The notes under the pieces were generated by a model. It was given only the letters and a program-made list of their open reading frames with translations. It was not told where the DNA came from and ran no database searches. Positions 15,938-24,201 of a stretch of DNA of 64,000 nucleotides are shown one piece after another (positions within the stretch are counted from its first letter, which is position 1; every line of letters starts with the position of its first letter). The stretch comes from Lysinimonas soli (lineage in GTDB: Bacteria; Actinomycetota; Actinomycetes; Actinomycetales; Microbacteriaceae): the NCBI RefSeq assembly GCF_042655435.1, contig NZ_JBHSMG010000001.1, forward strand, positions 1,364,001 through 1,428,000. The letters run 5' to 3'. Made by a program: the position numbers and the translations under genes.

Positions 15938-17113
15938 CTACTGGCCGACCGAGCGGCGCTTGTTGTAGACGTCGAAGGCGACGGCGGCCAGCAGCACGAG
16001 ACCCTTGATGAGCAGCTGGTAGTCGCTGTCCACGCCGAGGATCGACATGCCATTGTTGAGCACGCCGATGATCAGGCCACCGATGATCGCGCCCGGGACC
16101 GTGCCGATGCCGCCGGTGACCGCCGCGCCGCCGATGAAGACGGCCGAGATCGCATCCAGCTCGAAGCCGTTGCCCGCGCTCGGGCTGGCCAGGTTGAGCC
16201 CCGCCGTGAACACGATGCCGGCGACCGCCGAGATGACGCCCATGTTGACGAACAGCAGGAAGGTCACCCGCTTGGTCTTGACGCCCGAGAGTTGCGCGGC
16301 GCTGAGGTTGCCGCCGATCGCGTAGATGTGCCGCCCGAACACCGAGCGCTGCATGATCGCGGTGTACCCGACCACGAGGGCGCCGAGGATGATCAGCACG
16401 ATCGGCGTGCCGTTGTAGCTGGCCAGCAGCACCGTCACGATGAGCACGAGGGCGACCAGGAAGACCAGCTTCACGACGAACCACCACACAGGCTCGCTCT
16501 CGAGGTTGTACTTGCGCCGGATCATCCGCTGGCGCAGGGAGGTGGCCAGGATCGCCAGGCTGGCCAGCACGCCGAGCACGAGCGTCAGCGGCTCGTACCC
16601 GGTGGTGCCGAACGCCGGGAGGAACCCGGAGCCGATCGCGCGGAACTCCTTCGGGAAGAACGAGATCTGCTGGTTGCCGAGCGCGATCTGCGCGGCGCCG
16701 CGGAAGACCAGCATGCCCGCCAAGGTCACGATGAAGGCGGGGATGCCGAAGTACGCGATCCAGAACCCCTGCCAGGCCCCCACCGCGGCCCCGAGCACGA
16801 GGCAGAGGAACACCGCCAGCGGCCACGAGAGGTGCCACTCCGAGATCATCACCCCGGCCATCGCGCCGATGAAGGCGACGACACTGCCGACCGACAGGTC
16901 GATGTGCCCGGCGATGATGACCATGACCATGCCGACCGCGAGGATCAGGATGTAGCTGTTCTGCACGACCAGGTTCGTCACGTTGATCGGGGCCAGCGTG
17001 ATCCCCGCCGTGGTGATCTGGAAGAACACCACGATCACGATCAGCGCGATGAACAGGCCGATCTGGCGCAGCTGGCTTGCCAGGTAGTTGACGGCGTTGC
17101 TGAGCGGTTTCAT
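15938..17113 (-). CDS. mmsB: Multiple-monosaccharide ABC transporter permease
   Basis: 391 aa, about ten membrane spans, of the branched-chain/ribose-xylose permease superfamily (BPD_transp_2). Landmarks are IIAGHIDLSVGSVVAFIGA (the conserved G-x-D-L-S-V-G), YIQ-like GIPAFIVTLAGMLVFRGA, and GLNLASPSAGNGFELDAISA. The ATG at 17113 overlaps the ATPase stop (ATGA). With the large two-domain ATPase and ChvE-like binding protein it makes the MmsA/MmsB/ChvE (GguAB) type importer for aldoses such as glucose, galactose, arabinose or xylose. The symbol rests on operon layout and overall likeness. Confidence 0.85.
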   Translation of the reverse strand: MKPLSNAVNYLASQLRQIGLFIALIVIVVFFQITTAGITLAPINVTNLVVQNSYILILAVGMVMVIIAGHIDLSVGSVVAFIGAMAGVMISEWHLSWPLAVFLCLVLGAAVGAWQGFWIAYFGIPAFIVTLAGMLVFRGAAQIALGNQQISFFPKEFRAIGSGFLPAFGTTGYEPLTLVLGVLASLAILATSLRQRMIRRKYNLESEPVWWFVVKLVFLVALVLIVTVLLASYNGTPIVLIILGALVVGYTAIMQRSVFGRHIYAIGGNLSAAQLSGVKTKRVTFLLFVNMGVISAVAGIVFTAGLNLASPSAGNGFELDAISAVFIGGAAVTGGIGTVPGAIIGGLIIGVLNNGMSILGVDSDYQLLIKGLVLLAAVAFDVYNKRRSVGQ

Positions 17114-18654
17114 GCTGTGGTCTTCTCGCGTTCCTGGGTCATGAATTGCATGAGGTATTCGGCGGTTGCCTTCTCGCGGGGGACGTCCGCGGTGATGCGG
17201 CCCTCGCTGAGGGTGTAGATGCGGTCGCAGATGCCCAACAGCTCGGGCAGCTCCGACGAGATGACGATGACGCCCTTGCCCGCGTCCGCGAGCCGGTCGA
17301 TGATCGTGTAGATCTCGTACTTCGCCCCGACATCGATGCCGCGGGTGGGCTCGTCGAGGATCAGCACATCGGGATCGGCGTACATCCACTTGGACAGCAC
17401 GACCTTCTGCTGGTTGCCGCCCGAGAGCTTGCCCGTGAGCGCGAACACGTTCGGGGTCTTGATGTTCATGGATGCCCGGAAGTCATTGGCGACCGCGGTC
17501 TCGCGGTGGTCGTTGACGAACTTGAACCAGTTGACGAGCTTGTCGAGCGCGGCGATCGAGATGTTGCGCTGGATGTTGTCGATCAGGTTCAGGCCGTAGC
17601 GCTTGCGGTCCTCGGTCGAGTACGCGATGCCGTGGGCGATCGCCTTCGAGACGGTGTTGACCGAGATCGGCTCGCCGCGCTTGTAGACCTGCCCCGAGAT
17701 CCCGACGCCGTAGCTGCGCCCGAAGATGCTCATCGCGAGCTCGGTGCGCCCCGCGCCCATGAGGCCGGCGATTCCGACGATCTCGCCCGCACGTACCGTG
17801 AGGTTGACGTCGTCGACCACCTTGCGCGAACGATCGAGCGGGTGATGAACGGTCCAGTTCTCGACGCGCAGGAGCTCTTCGCCGATGTGCGGCACGTGGT
17901 CGGGGAAGCGGCTCGCGACGTCGCGGCCCACCATGCCCTTGATGATCCTGTCCTCGCTCGCGCCCTCGCCGTGCATGTCGATCGTCTCGATCGTCTTGCC
18001 GTCGCGGATGATCGTGACCCGGTCGGCGATCGCCTTGATCTCGTTGAGCTTGTGGCTGATGATGATCGAGGTGATCCCCTGTTGCTTGAGCTGACGGATC
18101 AGGTCGAGCAGGTGGGCCGAGTCGTCGTCGTTGAGGGCCGCGGTCGGCTCGTCGAGGATCAGCACCCGCACCTCTTTCGAGAGCGCCTTGGCGATCTCGA
18201 CGAGCTGCTGCTTGCCGACCCCGATGTCTTTGATCTTGGTGATCGGGTTGTCGCGCAGGCCGACCTTCTGCAGCAGCTTGCCCGCCTCGAGGTTGGTCTC
18301 GTTCCAGTCGATGAACCCGCCGCGCTGCTTCTCGTTGCCGAGGTAGATGTTCTCGGCGATCGAGAGGTACGGCGACAACGCGAGCTCCTGGTGGATGATC
18401 ACGATGCCCGCGGCCTCGGAGTCGTTGATCGACTTGAACTCCACCGGTTCCCCGCGCATGAGGATCTGGCCCTCGAAGGTGCCGTGCGGATACACGCCCG
18501 AGAGCACCTTCATGAGGGTCGACTTGCCGGCTCCGTTCTCACCGCAGATGGCGTGGACCGAGCCCTCCTCGATCGAGATGGAGACGTCCTGCAGCGCCTT
18601 GACACCGGGAAAGGATTTCGAGATGTCGCGCATCTCGAGAATCGTGTTGGCCAT
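17110..18654 (-). CDS. mmsA: Multiple-monosaccharide ABC transporter ATP-binding protein (two ABC domains)
   Basis: 514 aa with two ABC cassettes. Domain 1: Walker A GENGAGKST (about residues 38-46), Walker B VLILDEPTAAL, with a degenerate signature IGVGKQQLVEIAKAL. Domain 2: degenerate Walker A GLMGAGRTEL, signature LSGGNQQKVVLSKW, Walker B VLILDEPTRGIDVG. The asymmetry is normal for the RbsA/XylG/MglA family, in which only one site hydrolyses ATP efficiently. The insert GVYPHGTFEGQILMRG is typical of MmsA/GguA. It energises the monosaccharide importer at the cytoplasmic face. Confidence 0.9.
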   Translation of the reverse strand: MANTILEMRDISKSFPGVKALQDVSISIEEGSVHAICGENGAGKSTLMKVLSGVYPHGTFEGQILMRGEPVEFKSINDSEAAGIVIIHQELALSPYLSIAENIYLGNEKQRGGFIDWNETNLEAGKLLQKVGLRDNPITKIKDIGVGKQQLVEIAKALSKEVRVLILDEPTAALNDDDSAHLLDLIRQLKQQGITSIIISHKLNEIKAIADRVTIIRDGKTIETIDMHGEGASEDRIIKGMVGRDVASRFPDHVPHIGEELLRVENWTVHHPLDRSRKVVDDVNLTVRAGEIVGIAGLMGAGRTELAMSIFGRSYGVGISGQVYKRGEPISVNTVSKAIAHGIAYSTEDRKRYGLNLIDNIQRNISIAALDKLVNWFKFVNDHRETAVANDFRASMNIKTPNVFALTGKLSGGNQQKVVLSKWMYADPDVLILDEPTRGIDVGAKYEIYTIIDRLADAGKGVIVISSELPELLGICDRIYTLSEGRITADVPREKATAEYLMQFMTQEREKTTA

Positions 18655-18673
18655 GGGTTTTCCTTGCGTCGTT

Positions 18674-18715
18674 GCGAACCGGGTGGTGCGACCATCGTCG
18701 CACCACCCGGTTCGC
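18674..18715 (-). terminator. Perfect intercistronic hairpin between binding-protein and ATPase genes
   Basis: A 19-bp perfect stem: GCGAACCGGGTGGTGCGAC at 18674-18692 and its exact complement at 18697-18715, loop CATC. It fills the 76-nt gap between the chvE-like gene and mmsA and has no T-run. Hairpins in this position commonly stabilise the upstream binding-protein mRNA and partly stop transcription into the transporter genes; that role is inferred here. Confidence 0.7.
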
Positions 18716-18730
18716 GGGGGTCAGAGCCGA

Positions 18731-19855
18731 TCAGCCGAGATCGGATTCCTTGTAGTAGCCGCTGTCGATCAGGACCTTCTTGTAGTTGTCCTTCGTGACC
18801 ACGACGGGCTGGAACAGGTAGCTCGGCACGACCTTCACCTTGTTGTCGTAGCTCTTGGTGTCGTTGACCTGGGGGGTCTTGCCGGTGAGCAGGTCATTCG
18901 CCATCTCGGCGGCCTTGTTGGCCAGCTGACGCGTGTCCTTGTAGATCGTCGAGTACTGGGTGCCCGCGATGATCTGCTTGACACTCGCGACCTCGGCGTC
19001 CTGACCGGTGATGATCGGGAGCTGCTTGCCACCCGATCCGTAGCCGGCGCCCTCGAGAGCGCTCAGGATTCCGTCCGAGAGGCCGTCATAGGGAGACAGC
19101 ACGCCCTGCACGTCGGCACCGCCCGAGTACGACTTGGCGATGAGGTCCTGCATACGGGCCTTCGCGGTCGCCGGGTCCCAGCGCTGGATGGCGACCTGGT
19201 TGAACGCGGTCTGCCCGCTCTTCACGACCAGGGTGCCGTCGGTGAAGTACGGCTTCAGGGTGTCCATCGCTCCGTTGTAGAAGAACGTCGCGTTGTTGTC
19301 GTCGGGGCTTCCGGCGAACACCTCCACGTTGAACGGGCCCTTCTTGCCGGTGGCCTTGCCGTTCGCGTCGAGCACGCCGAGACCGGTGAGCAGCGAGTTG
19401 GCCTGGTAGACGCCGACCTTGTAGTTGTCGAACGAGACGTAGTAGTCGACGTTCTTGTCACCGGTCAGCAGACGGTCGTACGAGATGACCTTGATGCCGG
19501 CCTTGGCCGCCGCGTCGAGCTGGTCGGTCAGCGAGCCGCCGTCGATCGAGGCGATGATGAGCACCTTGGCGCCCTTGGTGATCATGGTGTTGATCTGCTG
19601 CACCTGCGTGGGGATGTCGTTGTTCGCGTACTCGAGGTCGACCTTGTAGCCGTTCTTCTCGAGGTCGCTCTTGACGGCGTTGCCGTCGGCGATCCAGCGC
19701 GACGACACCTTGGTGGGCATCGCGACGCCGACCAGGGCGCCCTTGTTGTCGGTGGAGCTCGACGAGCTCGTGCCGCCACGGCCGCCGGAGCAGGCCGCGA
19801 GTGTGACGGCGACCCCGATGGCGAGCACCCCGAGGGCGATTCGCTTGAACTTCAC
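18731..19855 (-). CDS. chvE: Multiple-monosaccharide ABC transporter substrate-binding lipoprotein (ChvE-like)
   Basis: 374 aa. Lipobox LAAC at about residues 19-22, Ser/Thr linker, then a type I periplasmic binding fold: VGVAMPTKVSSRWIADG (sugar-binding N-lobe), LIIASIDGGSLTDQLDAA, ISYDRLLTGD, DGLSDGILSALE, and PIITGQDAEVASVKQII. These are landmarks of the ChvE/multiple-sugar-binding group. It lies outside the membrane and delivers aldoses to MmsB. First gene of the mms operon, 261 nt downstream of a LacI-type regulator gene; a LacI-box-like palindrome sits upstream. Confidence 0.87.
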   Translation of the reverse strand: MKFKRIALGVLAIGVAVTLAACSGGRGGTSSSSSTDNKGALVGVAMPTKVSSRWIADGNAVKSDLEKNGYKVDLEYANNDIPTQVQQINTMITKGAKVLIIASIDGGSLTDQLDAAAKAGIKVISYDRLLTGDKNVDYYVSFDNYKVGVYQANSLLTGLGVLDANGKATGKKGPFNVEVFAGSPDDNNATFFYNGAMDTLKPYFTDGTLVVKSGQTAFNQVAIQRWDPATAKARMQDLIAKSYSGGADVQGVLSPYDGLSDGILSALEGAGYGSGGKQLPIITGQDAEVASVKQIIAGTQYSTIYKDTRQLANKAAEMANDLLTGKTPQVNDTKSYDNKVKVVPSYLFQPVVVTKDNYKKVLIDSGYYKESDLG

Positions 19856-20036
19856 TGTGATTCCTTTCGAGCGTTGAGGAGGTCCGGACGCCGAGTGCGC
19901 ACGAATCCGACCGAGCTCGGAGCGACCATCCGAAGCGCCGAAGGAGCTGACGCGACCCGAAGCGCGTCGCGGCTGTGCGAGCTGACTCCTGTCATGTGCG
20001 ACCCCTTCGTCGTCGGCTGGGTGGATCCTCCGAAAT

Positions 20037-20050
20037 TGTGACCGGTCCCA
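20037..20050. promoter_or_regulatory. LacI-box-like operator upstream of the chvE gene
   Basis: TGTGACC-GGTCCCA, a 14-bp palindrome with one mismatch and a central CG, as in LacI-family operators. It lies in the 261-nt gap between the LacI gene (stop 20117) and chvE (start 19855). On the minus strand it overlaps a CACAAT sequence that could be a -10 element. The 9-mer ATTGTGACC (20035-20043) is repeated in the LacI gene's own promoter region at 21211-21219. Confidence 0.55.
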
Positions 20051-20116
20051 GAACGGATCAGACGCTATGCCTCCGGGGGCGCCCTCGTCAAGTCGACGAC
20101 CCGGCCGAGGCTGGAA

Positions 20117-21148
20117 TCAGGTGTCGCGCGGAGGTGCCGTGCTGGCGCGGACGATCAGTTCCGGCACCGAGACGACGGTCGGCTCCGGCGCCTCCGTGCC
20201 TTCGATGTCGGCGATCAGCATGTCGATCGCCCTCGTGCCCAGCTGCGCGAAATCCTGTCGCACCGTCGTCAGAGGCGGCGTGAAGTGCTTCGCCTCGGGG
20301 ATGTCGTCGAACCCGACGACGCTCAGATCGCCCGGCACGCTCAGTCCGAGGTCGTGGGCGGCGTGAATGATGCCCAGCGCCATCTGATCGTTCGACGCGA
20401 AGACGGCCGTGAACTCCCGGTGGCCGAGCAGCTTGAGACCGACCTCGTAGCCGAGATCGACGGTCCAGTCGCCAAGCACCGGCGCCGAGGTCGGCATGTC
20501 CCACGCCGACATCTCGGCCAGGAAGCCGCGCATGCGCTCTTCCGCCTCGTTCCAGTCCTGCGGGCCGGCCACGTGCAGGATCCGCGAGTGCCCGAGCTCG
20601 ATCAGGTGGCGCGTCGCGGCTCGTGCCCCCTCCAGCTGATCGAAGGCCACCACGCGATCGTTCGGGCCATCGCGCCATTGCAGACTCATGAAGGGCACGT
20701 TGATCGCGACCCGCTTGAGGGCCTCGTGCGCTCGCTGCTGGGGCGCGATGACGATGACCCCCTCGACACCCTGGGCCACGAAGGAGTCGAGGGCGGCCGC
20801 CATGCTGGCGTCGTCCTCACGCGCCAGGGTCGCCGAGGTGATCGTGTAACCGCGCGCACGTGCGGCTTCGTCCACCGCCCCCGCGGCGCTGAAGGGACCG
20901 TACTGCGAGCGCGACGAGACCAGCAGGCCGATCGCCTTCGACCGCGAGGTGGCGAGCGCGCGGGCGGCGCTGTTGGGACGCCAGGCGAGGTCCTCGATGA
21001 CCTTGCGCACATGCGCCTCGGTGGAGGGCTTGATGTACGGCTGGCTGTTGAGCACGCGCGAGACCGTCTGCCGGGACACCCCGGCCAGCCGCGCGATGTC
21101 CCGGATCGAGAGGGCGCGTTCTCCGTCGACCTCGCGCTTGTCCGTCAT
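20117..21148 (-). CDS. LacI family transcriptional regulator
   Basis: 343 aa from the ATG at 21148 (GGAG about 6 nt upstream). The LacI HTH lies at about residues 14-40 (SIRDIARLAGVSRQTVSRVL), with the hinge helix around RPNSAARALATSRS. The effector domain (PBP1 fold) has IGLLVSSRSQYGPFS, VFASNDQMALGIIHAAHDLG and DLSVVGFDDIPEAKHFTPPL. It probably represses the downstream monosaccharide importer and itself, given a shared ATTGTGACC element at both places. Effector is presumably an imported sugar; unproven. Confidence 0.9.
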   Translation of the reverse strand: MTDKREVDGERALSIRDIARLAGVSRQTVSRVLNSQPYIKPSTEAHVRKVIEDLAWRPNSAARALATSRSKAIGLLVSSRSQYGPFSAAGAVDEAARARGYTITSATLAREDDASMAAALDSFVAQGVEGVIVIAPQQRAHEALKRVAINVPFMSLQWRDGPNDRVVAFDQLEGARAATRHLIELGHSRILHVAGPQDWNEAEERMRGFLAEMSAWDMPTSAPVLGDWTVDLGYEVGLKLLGHREFTAVFASNDQMALGIIHAAHDLGLSVPGDLSVVGFDDIPEAKHFTPPLTTVRQDFAQLGTRAIDMLIADIEGTEAPEPTVVSVPELIVRASTAPPRDT

Positions 21149-21210
21149 GCCCGCTCCGTGGTCCGCGAGCACGACGGCGTTTCCGGCGTTGCTCGTGATT
21201 GGTGATCCTA

Positions 21211-21219
21211 TTGTGACCA
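21211..21219. promoter_or_regulatory. Possible LacI half-operator in the LacI gene promoter
   Basis: ATTGTGACC, identical to nine bases of the palindrome upstream of chvE. On the minus strand it adjoins TAGGAT (complement of 21206-21211), a plausible -10 box for the regulator gene. Only half a palindrome is visible here. Confidence 0.35.
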
Positions 21220-21223
21220 CGGG

Positions 21224-21238
21224 CGTCCGCCGGACGCG
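21224..21238 (-). terminator. Short hairpin after the kinase gene
   Basis: GCGTCC at 21224-21229 pairs with GGACGC at 21233-21238 around GCC. It lies 14-28 nt beyond the kinase stop codon and before the LacI promoter. There is no T-run, so termination is only possible, not shown. Confidence 0.35.
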
Positions 21239-21251
21239 TCCCGGCAGTGTC

Positions 21252-22442
21252 TCAGCGCGACGGGGCGAGCGCCGCGATGAATCCGCCGACGAAGGTGTCG
21301 CCGAGGCCGATCGTGGTCGGCTTCGGCGGGTGGAGGGTGAAGGCGGCGACGGCGGCCACCTCCGGCATCCGTTCGGCGAGTTCGACCGCCATGCGCTCCC
21401 CCTCGGCGTTCCTGGGCTCGAGTCCGGTCTCGAGGTAGTCCTGGGCGGTGAAGCCGTCGCCGAGGCGGTAGCGGGTGCTGGCCATCGTGATCCCGCCGGA
21501 CAGAGCCGACCGGTAGCGCCCGGCATCGGCCCCGAACGCGAGCGACCAGTACCGGGTGTGCACCACGAGCACGCGGGCGGGGATCAGCGCGTGCAGTTCG
21601 TGCAGAGCGGCCTGCACGGCATCCGCGTCGAGCAGATCGACCCGGTGCCCCAGGTGCGCCTCCCATTCGTCCTCGTTCATGCTGTACACGTCGAGCAGCT
21701 CGAGCAGGGACTCGCGCACGCGGGCGCCGAGCGCCGGCTGGTGGAAGCCGGCGTCCTCGTAGAACACCAGCGCGTCGGCGGGGAGCGACCGCATGTGCGC
21801 CCGCAACTGCCGGAGGCGCTCGTCAAGAGCGGACGCATCCTGCATCGAGTTGAACCCCGACACCAGGAATATCTTGGCGTCGCGCAGCGCGGAGCCGAGG
21901 TCGGAGCTCAGCAGCAGTTCGCGGTTGGGCGGGTCGTTCGAGTAGATCAGCCGATTCGGATGCGGCGCCCGCAGCACCTGATCGCCGACCCTGACCTCGG
22001 CACCCGCCGGGAACTGCACGATGAGATGCGGATCGAGCGAGTCGTGCTCGGCGCTGCACAGGTACCCGGTGTCCCCCGGAAGCAGACGCCGCACGGTGTC
22101 GTCGATGCTCACCAGATGCACGGTGCTCGGGATCCCCAGCGCGTGCATCGCGAGTGCGGCACGCACCGGGGTACCGCCCAGCGTGACTCTCGAGACGAAG
22201 CGCGCGGCGAACTGCTCGACGATGCCGGAGGAGGCGACATAGCGCTCTCCCCCGGCACCGGTCTCGAGAAACGCCAGCACCGAGATCGCGAGATCCCGCT
22301 CGCTGGCGATCGGTTGAGTCGTGGTGAGCTCGTCGCCGCGGATCCGGTAGCGGTCCACGAGGGACTCCAGCACGGAGGAGTCCCATTCGATCTCGTAGTC
22401 GACGGTGCCGCCGAGGCCGAGTACCAGCTCAGAGTCCACCAT
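21252..22442 (-). CDS. ADP-dependent phosphofructokinase/glucokinase family kinase
   Basis: 396 aa, ribokinase-like fold of the ADP-dependent PFK/GK family (PF04587). Landmarks in order are GLGGTVDYEIEWD near the N-terminus, VTLGGTPVRAALAM (corresponding to the GGNA region), IFLVSGFNSMQD, the late helix VYSMNEDEWEAHLG, VVHTRYWSLAFG, and the catalytic loop TTIGLGDTFVGGF with the GxGD aspartate as base. These enzymes use ADP instead of ATP and are best known from archaea. In the operon the kinase follows a class II aldolase by 5 nt, which favours a sugar-phosphate substrate (fructose-6-phosphate-like), though a free-sugar kinase is also possible. Whether it uses ADP is an inference from family. 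Confidence 0.78.
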   Translation of the reverse strand: MVDSELVLGLGGTVDYEIEWDSSVLESLVDRYRIRGDELTTTQPIASERDLAISVLAFLETGAGGERYVASSGIVEQFAARFVSRVTLGGTPVRAALAMHALGIPSTVHLVSIDDTVRRLLPGDTGYLCSAEHDSLDPHLIVQFPAGAEVRVGDQVLRAPHPNRLIYSNDPPNRELLLSSDLGSALRDAKIFLVSGFNSMQDASALDERLRQLRAHMRSLPADALVFYEDAGFHQPALGARVRESLLELLDVYSMNEDEWEAHLGHRVDLLDADAVQAALHELHALIPARVLVVHTRYWSLAFGADAGRYRSALSGGITMASTRYRLGDGFTAQDYLETGLEPRNAEGERMAVELAERMPEVAAVAAFTLHPPKPTTIGLGDTFVGGFIAALAPSR

Positions 22443-22447
22443 GCGAC

Positions 22448-23305
22448 TCAGTAGAGCGCAGCCTTGCCGGCGGCGTCGAAGAGGTCGATCTTCTGGGCCG
22501 CGACCAGCTTCATGGCCGCGATCGCGGGCGGCTGGATCGTGTTGGGCTCCCGCAGGCTGGGATCGGCCAGTTCCTTCCGCATCGCGTCATGATAGGCGAC
22601 CTTGATATCGCTCGAGATGTTGATCTTGTTGACGCCGTGCTTGACCGCCTGGGCGATCTCGGTGTCGGGGTTGTTCGATCCGCCGTGCAGCACGAGCGGG
22701 ATCGACACGAGCTCCCTGATCTCCTGCAGCAGGTCGATCCGCAGCTTCGGGTCCATGTTCTTCGGGTAGAGGCCGTGACTGGTGCCGATGGCGATCGCCA
22801 GGCTGTCCACCCCCGTCTTCTGGACGAAGTCGACGGCCTCCGAGGGAACCGTGTAGATGATCTCGCCGCCTTCTTCGGCCTCCTCGTCGAGCTTGCCGAT
22901 GGTGCCCAGCTCGCCCTCGACCGACAGGCCGACGGCGTGCGCCGCGTCGACGACGCGCTTGGTGATCGCGACGTTCTCGTCGAAGGGGAGCATCGATCCG
23001 TCGATCATCACCGAGGTGAATCCCGCCTGGATCGCGACGAGGATCTGCTCGTAGCTGCCGCCGTGGTCCCAGTGGATCGCGACGGGCACCGAGGAGCGGT
23101 GCGCGCGTTCCCGGATCGCCAGAATCGACTCGACCCCGAGGTGACGCACCTCATCGGGATGGATCGCCACGATGAACGGAGCGGCCTTCTCTTCGCTGAC
23201 CTCGAACAGGCCCTTCATCATGGCGTAGTCGCTGACGTTGAACGCCGGAATGGCGAAGTCATTGGCGTGGGCCACGGCGAGCAGGTCTCGCCCAGAAATC
23301 AACAT
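22448..23305 (-). CDS. Class II ketose-bisphosphate aldolase (fructose/tagatose-bisphosphate type)
   Basis: 285 aa. Zinc and catalytic residues of the class II family are visible: VAIHWDHGGSYEQI (catalytic Asp, Zn His, about residues 77-90), VEGELGTIG, the Zn His in IGTSHGLYPK, and VLHGGSNNPD carrying the last Zn His. The usual HGGSG(I/T) is HGGSNN here, so the substrate may differ from ordinary fructose-1,6-bisphosphate. It cleaves a ketose-1,6-bisphosphate to dihydroxyacetone phosphate and an aldehyde. Sits between the permeases and the ADP-dependent-type kinase in one operon. Confidence 0.88.
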   Translation of the reverse strand: MLISGRDLLAVAHANDFAIPAFNVSDYAMMKGLFEVSEEKAAPFIVAIHPDEVRHLGVESILAIRERAHRSSVPVAIHWDHGGSYEQILVAIQAGFTSVMIDGSMLPFDENVAITKRVVDAAHAVGLSVEGELGTIGKLDEEAEEGGEIIYTVPSEAVDFVQKTGVDSLAIAIGTSHGLYPKNMDPKLRIDLLQEIRELVSIPLVLHGGSNNPDTEIAQAVKHGVNKINISSDIKVAYHDAMRKELADPSLREPNTIQPPAIAAMKLVAAQKIDLFDAAGKAALY

Positions 23306-23350
23306 TGCAGGTTCTCTCCTTTGTGGTGATCGCGGTGAGGTACCGCGAAC

Positions 23351-24199
23351 TCAGTTCTTCACCGAGCCGCTTGTGAGGCCGCCGATGAAGTAGCGCTGGA
23401 AGATGAGGAAGAGAGCCAGGACAGGGATGCTGCCGAGGATGCTCACCGCCATCATCTGGTTCCAGTGGTAGGTGTTCTGCCCCATGAGCAGTTGGATCCC
23501 CACCGGCACCGTGCGCATGTCGTTCGTGCGCGTGAGGGTGAGCGCGAAGAGGTACTCGTTCCAGGCGATCATGAACGTGTACACGCCGACCGAGACGATG
23601 CCGGGCACCGAGATCGGGACCAGGATGCGCCACAGGGTCGTCCACGATCCGGCGCCGTCGACCTTCACGGCTTCGTCGAGTTCGCGGGGCAGGGTGTTGA
23701 AGTACCCGGTCATCATGATGATCGCGTACGGCAGCGTGAAGACGATGTAGGTGAGGATCAGGCCGGCGTAGCTGTTGTACAGATGCAGGGTCACCATGAG
23801 GCCGAAGAACGGGATCAGCAGCGTGATGGGCGGCACCGCCTGCACGCCGATGATGATCATGTTCAAGACCTTCTTGAACCGGAACTCGTGGCGACTGAAG
23901 GCGTACGCGGCGAGCAGCGACACGAGCACCGTCAGAGCCGTCACCGAGAGCGCCACGACGTAGCTGTTGATGAAGAACCGGATCTCCTCCGGATCGCTCA
24001 GCACCGCGACGTAGGCGTCGAACGAGAACCCCTTGGTGATGAGCTGAGGCGGGAAGGCGAAGATCTCGGTGTTCGTCTTGAACGAGCTGACGAGCATCCA
24101 GAACACCGGGAACCCGGCGAACACGGCCCCGATCGTCAGCCCGATGAGCAGGAACGTCTTGGCGGTGAGGCGGCGGCGCTGCTTGAGGGTCATGGTCAT
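23351..24199 (-). CDS. Carbohydrate ABC transporter permease (MalG-like)
   Basis: 282 aa, six spans. EAA loop: ELDEAVKVDGAGSWTTLWRI at about residues 183-202, typical of CUT1 sugar permeases. N-terminus MTMTLKQRRRLTAK is basic and cytoplasmic; the second ATG two codons on is an alternative start. It begins 2 nt after the MalF-like gene stop. Forms the membrane channel with its partner; the ATPase is not encoded nearby and is probably a shared MsiK-type protein. Confidence 0.88.
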   Translation of the reverse strand: MTMTLKQRRRLTAKTFLLIGLTIGAVFAGFPVFWMLVSSFKTNTEIFAFPPQLITKGFSFDAYVAVLSDPEEIRFFINSYVVALSVTALTVLVSLLAAYAFSRHEFRFKKVLNMIIIGVQAVPPITLLIPFFGLMVTLHLYNSYAGLILTYIVFTLPYAIIMMTGYFNTLPRELDEAVKVDGAGSWTTLWRILVPISVPGIVSVGVYTFMIAWNEYLFALTLTRTNDMRTVPVGIQLLMGQNTYHWNQMMAVSILGSIPVLALFLIFQRYFIGGLTSGSVKN

Positions 24200-24201
24200 G
24201 A

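Noticed and set aside
13630..16008. Very long open frame on the plus strand opposite the hydrolase and luciferase-like genes
   Set aside because: It runs antisense through two genes and out of frame through the Nudix gene; composition is Arg/His-rich shadow sequence.
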